Origin: Lysobacterales bacterium
GTDB taxonomy: Bacteria; Pseudomonadota; Gammaproteobacteria; Xanthomonadales; SZUA-36
Reading direction: 5' to 3'
Length of the DNA stretch: 21,420 nucleotides
Assembly: GCA_026196445.1 (NCBI GenBank)
Contig: JAPHTE010000474.1
Location: 1 to 21,420, forward strand
Positions 8,021-15,351 of the stretch are shown piece after piece (the stretch's first letter is position 1; each line of letters begins with the position of its first letter). The position numbers and the translations under genes are program-made. The notes beneath the pieces are model-generated. The model was given only the letters and a program-made list of their open reading frames with translations, did no database searches and had not been told where the DNA came from.

Positions 8021-8517
8021 CACGAACCACCTGCTGTTTCCAGTGCGGGATCGCCGGCCACCGTATCGCTCGTGTGCAGGCATCCGGGCACCAGCTCACC
8101 GCTGCGTAATCCCTCGATGACCTTGACCACGGCGCTGATCATCGCCTCCGGCTTTGGCGGACAACCCGGGACAAAGGCATCGATCTTGACGAAGTCACCT
8201 GGCGGGCGCTCCCAGTTGTAGGAGTCGCGCCACATCAGGCCGGTGGCCGGACATCCACCAATCGCAATCACCAGATAGGGCTTGGGTGCTTGCGCGATCA
8301 GTTCCTGCGCACGGATGGCCGCTTTACGGTTGAAAATACCCGACATCAGGAGTACGTCGGCGTGGCGGATACTCCCCACCAGCGTGATGCCGAATCGTTC
8401 GAGGTCGTATTTTGGCGTCAGTGCATCGAGAATCTCGATATCGCAGTTGTTGCAGGCGCTGCCCGCCAGGTGGAATACATTCAGTGAACGTGTCAGCGCA
8501 TTGATTGCATTGCTCAT
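8020..8517 (-). CDS. [NiFe] hydrogenase small subunit (NuoB/MbhJ/HycG-like)
   Basis: 165-residue subunit holding the single proximal [4Fe-4S] cluster that takes electrons to and from the Ni-Fe site. The ligands are visible as Cys22 and Cys25 (SACNNCDIE), Cys89 (IGGCPATG) and Cys119 (VPGCPPKPE), the pattern of group 4 hydrogenases and NuoB. It has no Tat signal and none of the extra clusters of uptake hydrogenases, so the enzyme faces the cytoplasm. The gene lies 18 bases after the NuoH-like gene and overlaps the NuoC-like gene by one base. The C-terminal ~20 residues (from about 145) are poorly conserved in type. Confidence 0.94.
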   Translation of the reverse strand: MSNAINALTRSLNVFHLAGSACNNCDIEILDALTPKYDLERFGITLVGSIRHADVLLMSGIFNRKAAIRAQELIAQAPKPYLVIAIGGCPATGLMWRDSYNWERPPGDFVKIDAFVPGCPPKPEAMISAVVKVIEGLRSGELVPGCLHTSDTVAGDPALETAGGS

Positions 8518-8535
8518 AATGCCAGCCTCATGTCC

Positions 8536-9462
8536 TCACCAACCCGCCCAGGCCAGCACAACGGCCACCAGGGCCACGACACTGACGGGGCCCCAGAAAA
8601 AGCGCACGGCCTGGTCGATACGCACCCGCGGGGTGGTATTTCTCAAAACGATGGTGATGGCCACCAGCACGAACCACACCAGGAAGCCGATCACCCAACG
8701 TTGCCAAACAGGACCGGTCAGCAAACCGCCAAAAAACAGTACGAGCAGCAGTATTGGCAAGGTGAACAGCATCATTGCCCTGGTGAGCTTGAACATCGCC
8801 AGCGGTGGCCCGGAATACTCGATCAGTGCGCCGCCGCTGAGTTCGGTTTCCGCCTCCGGCATGTCAAATGGCACGATGGTCAGCTTGGCCTGCATACAGG
8901 CGATCGAGACCAGCAGCGCCAGCACACCGGACACACTCAATATTGGCGGCTGGGCCGTGAGCAGGTCGCCGAGGCGAATACTGCCAGCCTGGATGACCGG
9001 CACCAGGATGGCCAGTACCATCGGCAATTCGTAAGCGATCATCAGCTTTACTTCGCGGCTGCCGCCGATCGAGGCCAGGGGATTGCGGGATGCAAACGAC
9101 CCCAGCATCACACCCAGCGCCGGCATCACGAACAGATAGATGAGCACTATCAGGTCACCGACAAAGGTAGCCTCGACGTCCAGCAATGCGCGCCACAGGA
9201 TCATCGACGCCAACGCCACCGCCGCCAACCCCAGCAGCGGCGCCAACAGGAACAGGCCAATCGCGCCACCTTCAGGCACGCAGGTCTCCTTGACGAACAA
9301 TTTGCGGATATCGTGGAACGGCTGTAGCAGCGGCGGCCCGACGCGCATCTGCACCATGGCCGTGACCTTGCGGTCCACCCAGGCGGTCAAAAGCCCTGCG
9401 ATGGCCGTAAACAACAAGCCGGGAAACAGCAGGAACTCGACGATGACCATATTCCCGTTCAT
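8536..9462 (-). CDS. NuoH/MbhM/HycD-like membrane anchor subunit
   Basis: 308-residue, approximately eight-helix protein of the complex I subunit 1 family. It anchors the hydrogenase core to the membrane arm and forms the entry to the ion pathway. Seen in sequence: an early RKVTAMVQMRVGPPLLQPFHD stretch (about residues 31-51) and the acidic loop VPFDMPEAETELSGG (about 197-211), both family signatures. In place of the quinone chamber of complex I, group 4 hydrogenases use this subunit only for coupling. The ATG at 9462 overlaps the stop of the 16-Cys ferredoxin gene by 4 bases; a second Met at codon 5 is possible. Confidence 0.93.
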   Translation of the reverse strand: MNGNMVIVEFLLFPGLLFTAIAGLLTAWVDRKVTAMVQMRVGPPLLQPFHDIRKLFVKETCVPEGGAIGLFLLAPLLGLAAVALASMILWRALLDVEATFVGDLIVLIYLFVMPALGVMLGSFASRNPLASIGGSREVKLMIAYELPMVLAILVPVIQAGSIRLGDLLTAQPPILSVSGVLALLVSIACMQAKLTIVPFDMPEAETELSGGALIEYSGPPLAMFKLTRAMMLFTLPILLLVLFFGGLLTGPVWQRWVIGFLVWFVLVAITIVLRNTTPRVRIDQAVRFFWGPVSVVALVAVVLAWAGW

Positions 9463-9959
9463 GACGCTGCCTCCCTTCTCACCCAGCCCTCGGCGCGGGC
9501 GGCCAGGTGTTCATCAATAATGTGGATACCTGCCTCGGAGGGATCCGTATCGCGGTATTCCAGCGCACCGTGCGGACAACTCGCCACGCAAGCCGGAGGG
9601 CCATCGGTGGTAGACAGGCAGGCGTCGCAATTGACCTCGTAGAAAGCCAGCATGTCGGTATATATGGTGCCGAATGGACAAGCGTGTGCGCACATCTTGC
9701 AGCTGACGCAGCGCATGTTGTGGCGGTGCAATACCCTGTCCTCATCGCGATCAATGGCGTCAAATTCGCACGCATCGATACAGCTCGCGTGTGCGCAACG
9801 GCGGCAGATCACGGCAAATGTGGCCTTCTGGCGCAAACTGCACAGCCCGTTTTCGTGGCCATGTGGCCGGTTGTAGTAGCCGCACTCCACGACACAGGAT
9901 TCACACTGATCACATTTTTCCAGGTCGATGATCAACCGACTAAAGCTTGCGTCAGTCAT
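9459..9959 (-). CDS. HycB/HydN/CooF-like polyferredoxin with four [4Fe-4S] motifs
   Basis: 166-residue iron-sulfur protein with sixteen cysteines in four groups: 16/19/22/26, 52/55/60/64, 84/87/90/94 and 111/114/124/128. This is the pattern of HycB, HydN, CooF and DmsB-type electron-transfer subunits. In other systems such a protein links formate dehydrogenase or CO dehydrogenase to a group 4 hydrogenase. Here it sits between HydG and the NuoH-like subunit, so it most likely carries electrons from the HydBG flavoprotein to the membrane hydrogenase (inference). The ATG at 9959 was chosen because the longer frame lacks family-like sequence; it overlaps hydG by 8 bases. No Tat signal, so cytoplasmic. 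Confidence 0.9.
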   Translation of the reverse strand: MTDASFSRLIIDLEKCDQCESCVVECGYYNRPHGHENGLCSLRQKATFAVICRRCAHASCIDACEFDAIDRDEDRVLHRHNMRCVSCKMCAHACPFGTIYTDMLAFYEVNCDACLSTTDGPPACVASCPHGALEYRDTDPSEAGIHIIDEHLAARAEGWVRREAAS

Positions 9960-10782
9960 CCCACACCCTCGGGTCATCTTGAATTTCGTCGTAGGTGAAC
10001 ACGGGGCCGTCCTTGCAGCAGTAATAAACACCCATGCGGCAATGGCCGCACTGGCCAATTCCGCAGCTCATGTTCTTCTCCATCGACAGGTAGATGTTCT
10101 CCGGCCGGTAGCCGCGCTGCAGTAGCTTCTCGGTGCCGAACTTCATCATCACCGGCGGGCCACACATAACGGCCACGCCATCTTCTGCGTGGCAATCGAG
10201 GTAGTCCTCCTCCAGGATCTCGGTGATCAGTCCAACATGGCCGTCCCAACCGTCGCTGGCCTCGTCGACGGTCAGCATCACGTCCATGGCACCATCCTGG
10301 CCCCAGCCGTGCGTCTGTGCATCCCGGAACACGATACTGTCAGGGGTCTTTGCGCCATAGCGCACAATGACGCGGGGGTAAGCCTGCAGGTCCTGGATCA
10401 CTTCCAGCAGCAGGGAGCGCAGCGGGCCCACGCCGCATCCACCACCAACGACCAGGATTTCACGGCCGTGAAACTCCTCCATCGGGTAGGCACGCCCCAT
10501 CGGCCCGCGAACCCCGACCTCGTCGCCCACCTTCATTCCGTGCAGCCAATCGGTCACCCGGCCGGTGCGCATGATGGTGATTTCCATGAAATCTGTAATC
10601 TTCGGGGAGGAGGATGGCGTGAACGGTGCTTCACCGATACCCGGCACGGCCAGTTCCACGAACTGGCCTGCCGCAAAAGCTATCGGCTCTACCGGACGAA
10701 TCGTAAACGTCTTTATATCAGGCGTTTCGTCCTCAATCCGCTCGATGGTCGCTGGAATGGGCATGTAGAGTGTCGGATACAT
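9952..10782 (-). CDS. hydG: HydG-like FAD/NAD(P)H-binding subunit (sulfhydrogenase gamma / AsrB family)
   Basis: 276-residue ferredoxin-reductase-like flavoprotein. Domains in order: an FAD-binding barrel (about 10-105) with PFTPSSSP in place of the usual RxYS motif; an NAD(P)-binding domain (about 108-235) with GGGCGVGP and CGPPVMMK; and a C-terminal [2Fe-2S] site with Cys240, Cys245, Cys248 and Cys255 or 256. This layout is that of HydG of Pyrococcus-type sulfhydrogenase and AsrB of anaerobic sulfite reductase. It should exchange electrons between NAD(P)H and the HydB/ferredoxin relay. A strong AAGGAGGG ribosome-binding site 6 bases before the ATG at 10782 fixes the start, even though the gene then overlaps hydB by 50 bases. 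Coenzyme preference (NAD or NADP) cannot be read by eye. Confidence 0.92.
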   Translation of the reverse strand: MYPTLYMPIPATIERIEDETPDIKTFTIRPVEPIAFAAGQFVELAVPGIGEAPFTPSSSPKITDFMEITIMRTGRVTDWLHGMKVGDEVGVRGPMGRAYPMEEFHGREILVVGGGCGVGPLRSLLLEVIQDLQAYPRVIVRYGAKTPDSIVFRDAQTHGWGQDGAMDVMLTVDEASDGWDGHVGLITEILEEDYLDCHAEDGVAVMCGPPVMMKFGTEKLLQRGYRPENIYLSMEKNMSCGIGQCGHCRMGVYYCCKDGPVFTYDEIQDDPRVWDD

Positions 10783-11809
10783 CGACAGCCCTCCTTAATA
10801 CATCTCGGATATCAATGTTGGCGATGCAGGCTTCGGTACAACGCCCGCACCCATCACAGGCATAACGTTCCATGACCCGTGGGAAATAACTGAATTTCTT
10901 GTCGAAACGATTACGCAGGCGCTCGGCCCTGAGTGGGCGGGCATTGCCGCCACCGGCCACGGCCGCAAAACCGGAGAACAGGCAGGCGTCCCACAGCTTG
11001 GTACGCGCCGCCTGGCCGTTTGCGTCCTGCCCGTCGGCCAGCAGGAAGCAGTGACAGGTGCAACAGATAAAGTTGCAGGCGCCGCATTCCACGCAATCCT
11101 CTGCGAAATCTGCCCACAGGCCGGAATCGAAGGCGCCTTCGACAGCGGCGCGAAAATCCGTGCCGGGTTTCACGCCGTGAGCGTGGCTCTGCTCTACCAG
11201 CTCTGAGTAACGTTTCGCGCGCTGCTGTTCAAGCACTGCAACCAACTCATCAGCAGCGGGTTCCAGGTAGTCAGCGGCAGACTCAAGTAAAGCCTTGCCT
11301 TTTTCAGAGCCTGACTCGATAACGTAACCGTCGGGAGTTTCAGCAATGTTGATGTCAAATCCCTGGCGCGCATAGGGCTGTTCGCCAACCGCTGGGCAGA
11401 AGCACACTTCGAGTTGGCTGCTGCAGTCGCTGGATACCAGTATGGTCTTGTCACGGGCCTCCGCGTAATAAGTGTCCCTGGCTACACCATCAAGAAAAAC
11501 ATGGTCAAAGATCGCCAGGGAGGACAGGTCACAGTTTTTGACGCCAAATACGATCCTCTCTGGCATCGGGTCGCGGCCGGCCAGCTCTCCCCAGCGTCCA
11601 ATAAATTCTCGTGCAGGGAAAAACAGAGCCTTCAGGGGCTCTGTTTGACGGTATTCTCCGAGTGTGTGCAGACCAGGTTGCCATGCATCTGCCCGTGCCA
11701 GGCAGTAAGCGCCGTTTTCGAGCTGTTCCAGGGCGTATGTTTGACGTCCGACTGCCAAAAACCCCAGAAAATCATCAAGACTACTCGAACCGCAAATCGT
11801 CCATTTCAT
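10733..11809 (-). CDS. hydB: HydB-like 2x[4Fe-4S] subunit (sulfhydrogenase beta / AsrA family)
   Basis: 358-residue iron-sulfur protein, the usual partner of HydG. The N-terminal two thirds include family marks such as KNCDLSSLAIFD (Cys93) and a DCSSQLEVCFC cluster (Cys129, 136, 138). The C-terminal part has two ferredoxin motifs: Cys239/242/245/249 in a very Cys-rich stretch (also 250, 252, 254), and Cys318/321/324/328. HydB carries electrons between HydG and a catalytic hydrogenase or sulfite reductase. Its usual soluble partners HydD and HydA are absent here and a group 4 hydrogenase follows instead. It is the first gene after the FNR-type promoter. The ribosome-binding site before the ATG at 11809 is weak. 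Confidence 0.92.
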   Translation of the reverse strand: MKWTICGSSSLDDFLGFLAVGRQTYALEQLENGAYCLARADAWQPGLHTLGEYRQTEPLKALFFPAREFIGRWGELAGRDPMPERIVFGVKNCDLSSLAIFDHVFLDGVARDTYYAEARDKTILVSSDCSSQLEVCFCPAVGEQPYARQGFDINIAETPDGYVIESGSEKGKALLESAADYLEPAADELVAVLEQQRAKRYSELVEQSHAHGVKPGTDFRAAVEGAFDSGLWADFAEDCVECGACNFICCTCHCFLLADGQDANGQAARTKLWDACLFSGFAAVAGGGNARPLRAERLRNRFDKKFSYFPRVMERYACDGCGRCTEACIANIDIRDVLRRAVDVSDTLHAHSSDHRAD

Positions 11810-11839
11810 GTCCGCTGGTTCCGTACTGACTCGCAGCGG

Positions 11840-11881
11840 ATTATCTTCTCCAAAAATTCGTTTTTAATTGATCTGGATCAA
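11840..11881 (-). promoter_or_regulatory. FNR-type box and -10 element driving the hydrogenase operon
   Basis: A perfect FNR/ANR palindrome, TTGAT-CTGG-ATCAA, lies at 11868-11881. On the minus strand a GATAAT hexamer (11845-11840) follows. If transcription starts near 11833, the centre of the box is at -41.5 and the hexamer at -12 to -7, exactly the class II FNR-activated layout. The resulting leader before hydB is about 24 bases. The surrounding 60 bases are distinctly AT-rich. No hexamer near a -35 consensus is needed or seen at the box. Oxygen-responsive activation is inferred from site and spacing. Confidence 0.85.
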
Positions 11882-12000
11882 TTAGATTTTCAATTTTTAT
11901 GCTAGCGAAAATAAAAGTATTCAGCCATTGTAAAAAATGGGAGTATCATCAAATTCTGGGTGGTGTCGGTGTAACGAAAGTACTTGAATTAACTACGTAA

Positions 12001-12024
12001 AATAGCCTAAATAGCCTATGTCAA
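12001..12024 (-). promoter_or_regulatory. Tandem 9-bp repeat abutting a TTGACA hexamer
   Basis: On the plus strand AATAGCCTA occurs twice in perfect tandem (12001-12009 and 12010-12018). Read on the minus strand, a consensus -35 hexamer TTGACA (12024-12019) comes immediately before it. The position, 10 bases past the hypA stop and 200 bases before hydB, could make this an operator or a second upstream promoter. No good -10 element stands 16-18 bases on (TTTACG is the best), so the function is open. The rest of the 11882-12000 gap shows no further clear element beyond a lone FNR half-site near 11948-11952. Confidence 0.35.
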
Positions 12025-12034
12025 ACCGCCCGCT

Positions 12035-12388
12035 TCAGACCGGAATCCCGCTGATTTCGATACTCATTAAAAGCAGTTCATCACCCTGAACCAGGTTGAC
12101 CTTCCAGTCACCGCAGGAGGGACATAACAAGCGGTTCACCTTAGCCCCGCCTTTTGCACCGCAGCTACGGCATTCGACCACCACAGGTCCGGTTTCTATC
12201 TCCAATTCGGCCGTACTGGCGAGGGTGTCTGCGCGGGCCACTTCAAACGCCCGGCTCAGCAGTTCTGGCTCGACACCCGCCAACGGCCCGATGGAAAGGA
12301 CGATGTGTTCGACGCGTGTGGCGCCCTTGTCCCGTGCGATCTGCTCGACCTGGCTCATCAGTCCCTGGCATATGGCCATCTCATGCAC
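12035..12388 (-). CDS. hypA: HypA, hydrogenase nickel-insertion zinc protein
   Basis: 117-residue HypA/HybF family metallochaperone that works with HypB to deliver Ni to the large subunit. The N-terminal MHE with Ni-binding His2 is present, and the zinc site is Cys73/Cys76 with Cys89/Cys92. The start must be the GTG at 12388: the next in-frame ATG, three codons on, would remove His2. A GGGAGG ribosome-binding site 9 bases upstream agrees. It is on the same strand as the hydrogenase genes, ending 225 bases before hydB. It may be read from its own promoter; a TATAAT hexamer on the minus strand at 12424-12419 is a candidate -10. No other hyp gene is in the window. Confidence 0.93.
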   Translation of the reverse strand: MHEMAICQGLMSQVEQIARDKGATRVEHIVLSIGPLAGVEPELLSRAFEVARADTLASTAELEIETGPVVVECRSCGAKGGAKVNRLLCPSCGDWKVNLVQGDELLLMSIEISGIPV

Positions 12389-12463
12389 GTTTCACTGCCT
12401 CCCTGGTGATGTGTCTCCATTATAAACCGCGACCCGGGTTTAAAAGTGCGTTACCCTTCTCGC

Positions 12464-13153
12464 ATGCAAAAATCACCTGATAAAAAACACCCCGTTGACA
12501 AGGCTGTGCATGCACCTGTCGCCAAGGCGGGTGAATGCGCATTTTTGAAAGCGGTCACCGTCACCAGGGCCGGCGCCTTCATGGACTGGGGCGGTGAACG
12601 GGACCTGCTGGTACCCATTAGCCAGCAACTCACACCCATCGTCGAAGGCAAGTCCTACGTGGTATACCTGTTCCTCGACCCGAATGACCAGGTCATCGGT
12701 ACCACCAAGTTGCATAATTTCCTCGACGAGCGGGCCAGGAACATGACGCCGGGTGAAGCGGTAGACCTGCTCATCGTCGGCGAGACCGGCCTCGGCTACA
12801 AGGCGGTCATCAACGGCACGCACCTGGGGTTGTTATACCACGGCGAGGTGTTCCGTAAGCTACAGCCGGGTGATACAACGACTGGCTTTATCAAGACCAT
12901 TCGTGAAGACCGCAAGATTGACCTGGCCCTGCAACGCCAGACACAGCAGGCCCGTGAGGACCTGGCAGGGCGAATACTGAAAAATCTGGAGGCCAACGGC
13001 GGGATTTCGACACTGACCGATTACAGCCCGCCGGATGCGATATATAATGAGTATGGTGTCAGCAAGGGTAACTACAAGAAGGCCCTTGGAAAACTGTACA
13101 AACAACGCCTGATCAAGGTGGAGAAAGACAGAATCACACTGTTAAAACCTTGA
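12464..13153 (+). CDS. cvfB: CvfB/YitL-like S1 RNA-binding protein lacking the usual first S1 domain
   Basis: 229-residue protein matching the CvfB family (RNA-binding, three S1-like domains plus a winged helix; usually about 275-300 aa). Seen here: an S1 domain beginning AFLKAVTVTRAGAFMDWG (about 24-85), a second one with VDLLIVGETGLGYKAVING (about 95-160), and the C-terminal winged helix with YGVSKGNYKKALGKLYKQ (about 195-229). The expected first S1 domain is replaced by a short Lys/His-rich leader. I prefer the ATG at 12464; a GTG at 12446 is in frame, and a stop at 12407-12409 rules out anything much longer. Neither has a good ribosome-binding site. It is divergent from hypA. Cellular role in this organism is unknown. 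Confidence 0.85.
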   Translation: MQKSPDKKHPVDKAVHAPVAKAGECAFLKAVTVTRAGAFMDWGGERDLLVPISQQLTPIVEGKSYVVYLFLDPNDQVIGTTKLHNFLDERARNMTPGEAVDLLIVGETGLGYKAVINGTHLGLLYHGEVFRKLQPGDTTTGFIKTIREDRKIDLALQRQTQQAREDLAGRILKNLEANGGISTLTDYSPPDAIYNEYGVSKGNYKKALGKLYKQRLIKVEKDRITLLKP

Positions 13154-13161
13154 CAATGTAG

Positions 13162-13179
13162 ACGCACCGCCTGGTGCGT
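13162..13179 (+). other. Short hairpin between cvfB and pbpG
   Basis: Inverted repeat ACGCACC-GCCT-GGTGCGT, 7 bp stem and 4-base loop, 9 bases after the cvfB stop. There is no T run after it, so it is at best a weak terminator or RNA-stabilising stem, and cvfB and pbpG may be cotranscribed. Confidence 0.45.
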
Positions 13180-13203
13180 AATAACGGCAAAGCGAGAGGA
13201 ACC

Positions 13204-14034
13204 ATGCGGCAGATTGGTGCGACTTTGATCATCCTGGGTTTATTGGTGCTGTCAACGGTAGTCCAGGCTGCGCGTTTTACCGGTCTCGAAGGCGACCCGA
13301 AATTACGCTCGGCCTCGGCGCTGGTCACCAACTCGCAGGGTGCAGTCATTTACAGCAAGGACATCGATACCATACGGCCGATCGCATCGATCACCAAGTT
13401 AATGACCGCCATGGTCATCCTGGATTCCGGCCTCGACCTGGCGGAAAAGATTACCGTCACCAAGGCCGACCGCGACCTGGTTCAGTTGACAGGTTCGCGC
13501 CTGGAGTATGGTGCCTCGCTGTCGCGCCGCGAAATGATCCTGCTGGCGATCATGGCGTCCGAAAACCGGGCCGCAACGGCATTGGGCCGGACCTGGCCGG
13601 GCGGTACCGGGTCATTCGTCGCCGCCATGAATGAAAAGGCCGCGCAACTCGGCATGCACGCCAGCCACTTTGCCGATGCGGCCGGCTTGAGCGTGGAAAA
13701 CCACTCCACGGCGCGCGACCTGATGAAAATGGTCACGGCGGCCAAGGACTACGACCTGATCAGGCAGGCCAGCACGACAACGCGTCTTGAAGTGCGACCG
13801 TACCCGCGCCGTGGCCCGCTGGTATACGGCAATACCAACCGCTTATTGAAAAATAGGAACTGGGACATCGAACTGAGCAAAACAGGCTATATCATGGAGG
13901 CTGGACGTTGCCTGGTGATGCAGGCCAACATTGATGGCGAGCCGGTATCCATCGTACTGCTGAATTCCTATGGCAAGCTGACGCCTTTCGGCGACTCCAA
14001 CCGCCTGCGCAAGTGGATGCTGGCCAAGGGTTGA
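13204..14034 (+). CDS. pbpG: D-alanyl-D-alanine endopeptidase (PBP7/PbpG type, S11 family)
   Basis: 276-residue periplasmic penicillin-binding protein that cuts peptidoglycan cross-links. An N-terminal signal peptide ends near VQA (about residue 22). The three active-site motifs are present in order: Ser62-Ile-Thr-Lys65 (SxxK), Ser119-Glu-Asn121 (SxN) and Lys226-Thr-Gly228 (KTG). The length, without the C-terminal membrane-anchor domain of PBP5, points to PBP7 rather than a carboxypeptidase. The ATG at 13204 has GAGAGGA just before it; a GTG 30 bases upstream is in frame but sits on the hairpin. It follows cvfB by 50 bases on the same strand, with no clear functional link. Confidence 0.93.
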   Translation: MRQIGATLIILGLLVLSTVVQAARFTGLEGDPKLRSASALVTNSQGAVIYSKDIDTIRPIASITKLMTAMVILDSGLDLAEKITVTKADRDLVQLTGSRLEYGASLSRREMILLAIMASENRAATALGRTWPGGTGSFVAAMNEKAAQLGMHASHFADAAGLSVENHSTARDLMKMVTAAKDYDLIRQASTTTRLEVRPYPRRGPLVYGNTNRLLKNRNWDIELSKTGYIMEAGRCLVMQANIDGEPVSIVLLNSYGKLTPFGDSNRLRKWMLAKG

Positions 14035-14124
14035 TGTAAAACGACCACTCTGCGTCCCCGGTAAAAAGTGCACTGCTGAATTACGGACCTGAACCCTTTG
14101 TGAATTTTCAGTAAGCTATCAAGG

Positions 14125-15273
14125 GTGAAAACTTACACTTTCAATGATCCGGACCTGGGACAGGTCAGCTACGTAGATCGTAAACGCTACCTGTGGTTAC
14201 TCGCTGTACCCTTCCCGTTAATCCCTTTACTCAGCATGGGGCTGATGACATGGACCGGCAGGGAATGGAGCCTCTGGATTCCATTGCTATCGCTTTACCT
14301 GTTGATCCCGCTGCTGGATTTTCTGTTTCCAAACGACCTTAGCAACCCGCCTGAGCAGGTCGTGCCGCAATTGGAAGCCGACAACTACTATCGCCTGCTC
14401 AACCACTTAACGGTGCCACTGCATTTTATCGCCCTGATTACCGGTGCCTGGTTCGTCACCAGCCATCACCTGAGCTGGTCAGGTCTGCTGGCAATCGGCC
14501 TGACGACCGGTGTCATTAGCGGCTTTGGAGTCAATATCGGACATGAACTCGGGCACAAGAAGAATCGCGCTGACCGCATCGCCGCGCGCCTGGTCCTGGC
14601 GGTGCCCTTTTACGGTCACTTCACGATGGAGCACAACGTCGGCCACCACGCGCAGGTCGCCACACCGGAAGACTGCGCCAGCGCGCGTTTTGGCGAGAGC
14701 ATCTACCGCTTTGCCTTGCGTGAAGTTCCCGGCGGGCTGCAAAGAGGCTGGCGACTGGAACTCCACCGTCTTCGCCGGCGTGGCTACAAAGCATGGGGCT
14801 GGCACAATGAAATCCTGCAGTCCTATTCGGTATCAGTACTTCTTTATACCGGCATCATTATCGTTTTCGGCTTTGCCGCACTGCCCTTCATGCTGATCCA
14901 GGCAGCATTTGCATGGTGGCAGCTGACCAGCGCCAATTACGTTGAGCACTACGGGTTGCTGCGCGAGAAATTGCCCAGTGGCCGCTACGAGCGCTGCCAA
15001 CCAAGACACTCCTGGAATGCCAACCACCTCGCTTCAAACCTGATTCTGTTTCACCTTGAACGGCACTCTGACCACCACGCTTATGCTGCGCGCCGTTACC
15101 AGGCGTTGAGGCATTATGATGACGTGCCCCAGCTACCCAGTGGTTATTTTGGCATGTTCCTGCTCGCCTACGTGCCGTTCCTGTGGCGTCGCGTGATGGA
15201 TGAGAAAGTAATGGAGCTCGCCGGTGGCGAACCCGGGCGTATCAACTCGATGCCCCGGGTTGGAACTGTCTGA
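14125..15273 (+). CDS. alkB: Alkane 1-monooxygenase, AlkB family
   Basis: 382-residue integral-membrane di-iron hydroxylase that oxidises the terminal carbon of medium-chain n-alkanes using O2 and electrons from rubredoxin. All histidine boxes are visible: HELGH (140-144), EHNVGHH (169-175) and HxxRHSDHH (310-318), plus the NYVEHYG motif (271-277) typical of true AlkB. About six hydrophobic helices lie in the first 265 residues. A GTG at 14125 is the only start that keeps the conserved N-terminus, because a stop lies at 14101-14103. The purine-rich AAGG touches the GTG with no spacing, so initiation may be poor. No rubredoxin reductase or AlkS regulator is nearby; the adjacent Cys-rich gene is discussed separately. 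Confidence 0.95.
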   Translation: MKTYTFNDPDLGQVSYVDRKRYLWLLAVPFPLIPLLSMGLMTWTGREWSLWIPLLSLYLLIPLLDFLFPNDLSNPPEQVVPQLEADNYYRLLNHLTVPLHFIALITGAWFVTSHHLSWSGLLAIGLTTGVISGFGVNIGHELGHKKNRADRIAARLVLAVPFYGHFTMEHNVGHHAQVATPEDCASARFGESIYRFALREVPGGLQRGWRLELHRLRRRGYKAWGWHNEILQSYSVSVLLYTGIIIVFGFAALPFMLIQAAFAWWQLTSANYVEHYGLLREKLPSGRYERCQPRHSWNANHLASNLILFHLERHSDHHAYAARRYQALRHYDDVPQLPSGYFGMFLLAYVPFLWRRVMDEKVMELAGGEPGRINSMPRVGTV

Positions 15274-15351
15274 GACTAACAGCCGCGGAGGTTCTATTGC
15301 AGGTCCAACCGGCTTCCGGAAGGTCCGTATACTGACTTGATGGCTTGGGAA

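Noticed and set aside
4460..8517. Membrane-bound sulfane reductase (Mbs/Mbx) complex
   Set aside because: Two antiporter-like subunits recall Mbs, but MbsL-type proteins lack a full set of Ni ligands, whereas Cys65, Cys68, Cys356 and Cys359 are all intact here.
6333..9462. Respiratory complex I (nuo) fragment
   Set aside because: NuoB/C/D/H-like genes are present, but the large subunit has both CxxC pairs that bind Ni-Fe, lost in NuoD, and nuoE/F/G are absent.
9459..11809. Anaerobic sulfite reductase AsrAB
   Set aside because: HydB/HydG resemble AsrA/AsrB, but no siroheme-binding AsrC follows; a hydrogenase does, so the hydrogenase role is preferred.
13162..13179. Rho-independent terminator after cvfB
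   Set aside because: The stem is good but no T run follows on either strand, so it is listed only as a hairpin.
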